Origin: BD1-7 clade bacterium
GTDB lineage: Bacteria > Pseudomonadota > Gammaproteobacteria > Pseudomonadales > DT-91
Length of the DNA stretch: 34,490 nt
NCBI GenBank assembly: GCA_902705835.1
Contig: CACSIN010000005.1
Span: 65,316 to 99,805, forward strand
Direction of reading: 5' to 3'
Both the position numbers and the translations under genes were made by a program. Below are positions 33,476 to 34,490 of the stretch, piece by piece. The notes under the pieces were generated by a model. That model worked only from the letters and a program-made list of their open reading frames with translations. It was not told where the DNA came from and did no database searches. Numbering within the stretch: position 1 is the first letter of the stretch; every line of letters starts with the position of its first letter.

Positions 33476-33683
33476 ACAAGGGCAATGGATGCCATTGTGT
33501 TTCGATGAACACCATTGGTCTTTAATTTGTGACGGTGCTCAAACCCAACAACCTGCCCATTTTATGTACAGAGCTCTCGACATTGGGCCGTCACATCTCT
33601 ATAGTCCCCCCTTTTTCGCTGGCGGCCTGCCATTTCGGCCTCTTGCAGCGCCTTTATTGACAATGCTCAGGACACTCCCTTGA
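33444..33683 (+). CDS. Small ORF coupled between the LodB-like gene and ybiT (79 aa)
   Basis: ATG 33444 lies inside the LodB-like gene, and the TGA stop overlaps the TTG start of ybiT (TTGA). Such chained overlaps suggest a translated gene rather than chance. The product has a hydrophilic first half ([17 protein letters not shown]) and a Pro/Leu-rich tail ([15 protein letters not shown]); no membrane segment, signal peptide or motif is clear. A product that helps LodA assembly is a guess. Alternatively the overlap is fortuitous and the ORF is not translated. Confidence 0.45.
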   Translation: MQPLRLVLQLKQGQWMPLCFDEHHWSLICDGAQTQQPAHFMYRALDIGPSHLYSPPFFAGGLPFRPLAAPLLTMLRTLP

Positions 33684-34490
33684 TATCTACAGCCAATATC
33701 ACCATGCAGTTTGGTGCTGAACCTCTGTTTGAAAATATTTCGGCCAAGTTTGGCAACGGCAACCGGTATGGTTTGATTGGGGCCAATGGTTGCGGTAAAT
33801 CAACGCTGATGAAGATATTAAGCGGGGAGTTGACGCCAACGTCGGGTAATGTGTCTGTTACTCCTGGTGAAACCTTGGGTACCCTGAGCCAGGATCAGTT
33901 TGCATTTGAAGAGTTTACGGTTGTTGATACCGTGATTATGGGTGATGCCGCTCTTTGGGATGTTAAACAAGAGCGTGATCGTATTTATTCGTTACCTGAA
34001 ATGTCGGAAGAAGATGGCATGAAGGTCGCCGATCTTGAAACCCAGTTTGCTGAGATGGACGGTTACACGGCGGAAAGCCGCGCAGGCGAAATTTTGCTGC
34101 AGGCCGGTATTGAGGAAGATTTTCACTTTGGCTTGATGAGCCAAGTTGCCCCCGGTTGGAAGCTGCGTGTATTGCTAGCGCAGGCACTATTTGCTGATCC
34201 AGATATTTTGCTATTGGATGAACCGACTAACAACTTGGATATCCACACCATCAACTGGTTGTCGGGTGTGTTGAATCAACGCAAATGCACGATGATCATT
34301 ATCTCGCATGATAGACACTTTTTGAATGCAGTATGTACGCACATGGCGGATATCGATTACGGCGAGTTGCGGGTTTACCCAGGTAACTATGAAGCCTACG
34401 TTGCTGCATCCACCCTTATTCAAGATCAGCTGCACGCCGGCAACGCTAAAAAGGCGGCCGAGATGGAAGAGTTGCAGCAGTTTGTGAATC
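33680..34490 (+). CDS. ybiT: ABC-F ATPase YbiT, N-terminal part, runs off right edge
   Basis: The first 270 codons from TTG 33680 match the beginning of E. coli YbiT closely: [28 protein letters not shown] (Walker A, about 31-42), [67 protein letters not shown] (Walker B) and [31 protein letters not shown]. The product is an ABC-F protein with two ATPase domains and no membrane part that acts on ribosomes; only the first domain is in the window. It has no obvious relation to the quinoprotein genes except the overlap with the small ORF. The second domain lies beyond the window. Confidence 0.93.
   Translation, partial: MISTANITMQFGAEPLFENISAKFGNGNRYGLIGANGCGKSTLMKILSGELTPTSGNVSVTPGETLGTLSQDQFAFEEFTVVDTVIMGDAALWDVKQERDRIYSLPEMSEEDGMKVADLETQFAEMDGYTAESRAGEILLQAGIEEDFHFGLMSQVAPGWKLRVLLAQALFADPDILLLDEPTNNLDIHTINWLSGVLNQRKCTMIIISHDRHFLNAVCTHMADIDYGELRVYPGNYEAYVAASTLIQDQLHAGNAKKAAEMEELQQFVN

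Overview
The window looks like chromosome from a marine-type gammaproteobacterium (Cellvibrionales, Alteromonadales or Oceanospirillales-like). The grounds are moderate GC judged by eye, a YbiT-type ABC-F gene, a LodA/LodB quinoprotein pair, paired Hsp70 paralogues with DUF2760, and REP-like repeats with a RAYT transposase remnant. No rRNA, tRNA or CRISPR array was found. The assignment rests on gene content only.

Left edge (1-2582): a probable lasso-peptide-type RiPP cluster cut by the window edge. A small precursor gene (353-514, minus strand) has its own good promoter and is followed by a hairpin and the start of an asparagine-synthetase-like cyclase that runs off the left end. Divergently, on the plus strand, lie an HPr-kinase-like peptide kinase and a PAPS sulfotransferase that overlap. 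The leader matches the YxxPxL...T(-2) spacing of known lasso leaders, and the predicted 17-residue core ends in Ser, the residue phosphorylated by paeninodin-type kinases. The core has no Asp/Glu at ring positions 7-9, only Glu11. This is the most novel item in the window.

2772-8243 (minus): a three-gene operon of DUF2760 membrane protein, Hsp70-like ATPase, and a long Hsp70 with a DUF3731 C-terminus. 8603-12089 holds a small helical protein, a secreted GH18 chitinase-like protein and an unrecognised protein. 12809-14067 is a pair of overlapping membrane-protein genes. 14178-16463 is a repeat-rich patch with four REP-like repeats (two forming a perfect inverted pair), a DUF4124 protein and a C-terminal fragment of a RAYT transposase.

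16803-23504 (plus): a conserved unknown protein, a DEDD 3'-5' exonuclease, an ABC-2 permease/ATPase exporter pair, and a tightly overlapping trio of membrane proteins, two of which seem to share an N-terminal module. 23882-27265 encodes a SWIM-SNF2 helicase, followed by an orphan DUF4123 protein with a good terminator.

28567-33475 (plus): a quinoprotein cluster comprising an exported protein with a single CxxCH haem motif, a LodA-like cysteine tryptophylquinone (CTQ) oxidase with its Cys and Trp candidates, and a LodB-like flavoprotein that should build the cofactor. A small ORF then overlaps both this flavoprotein gene and the ybiT gene, which runs off the right edge.
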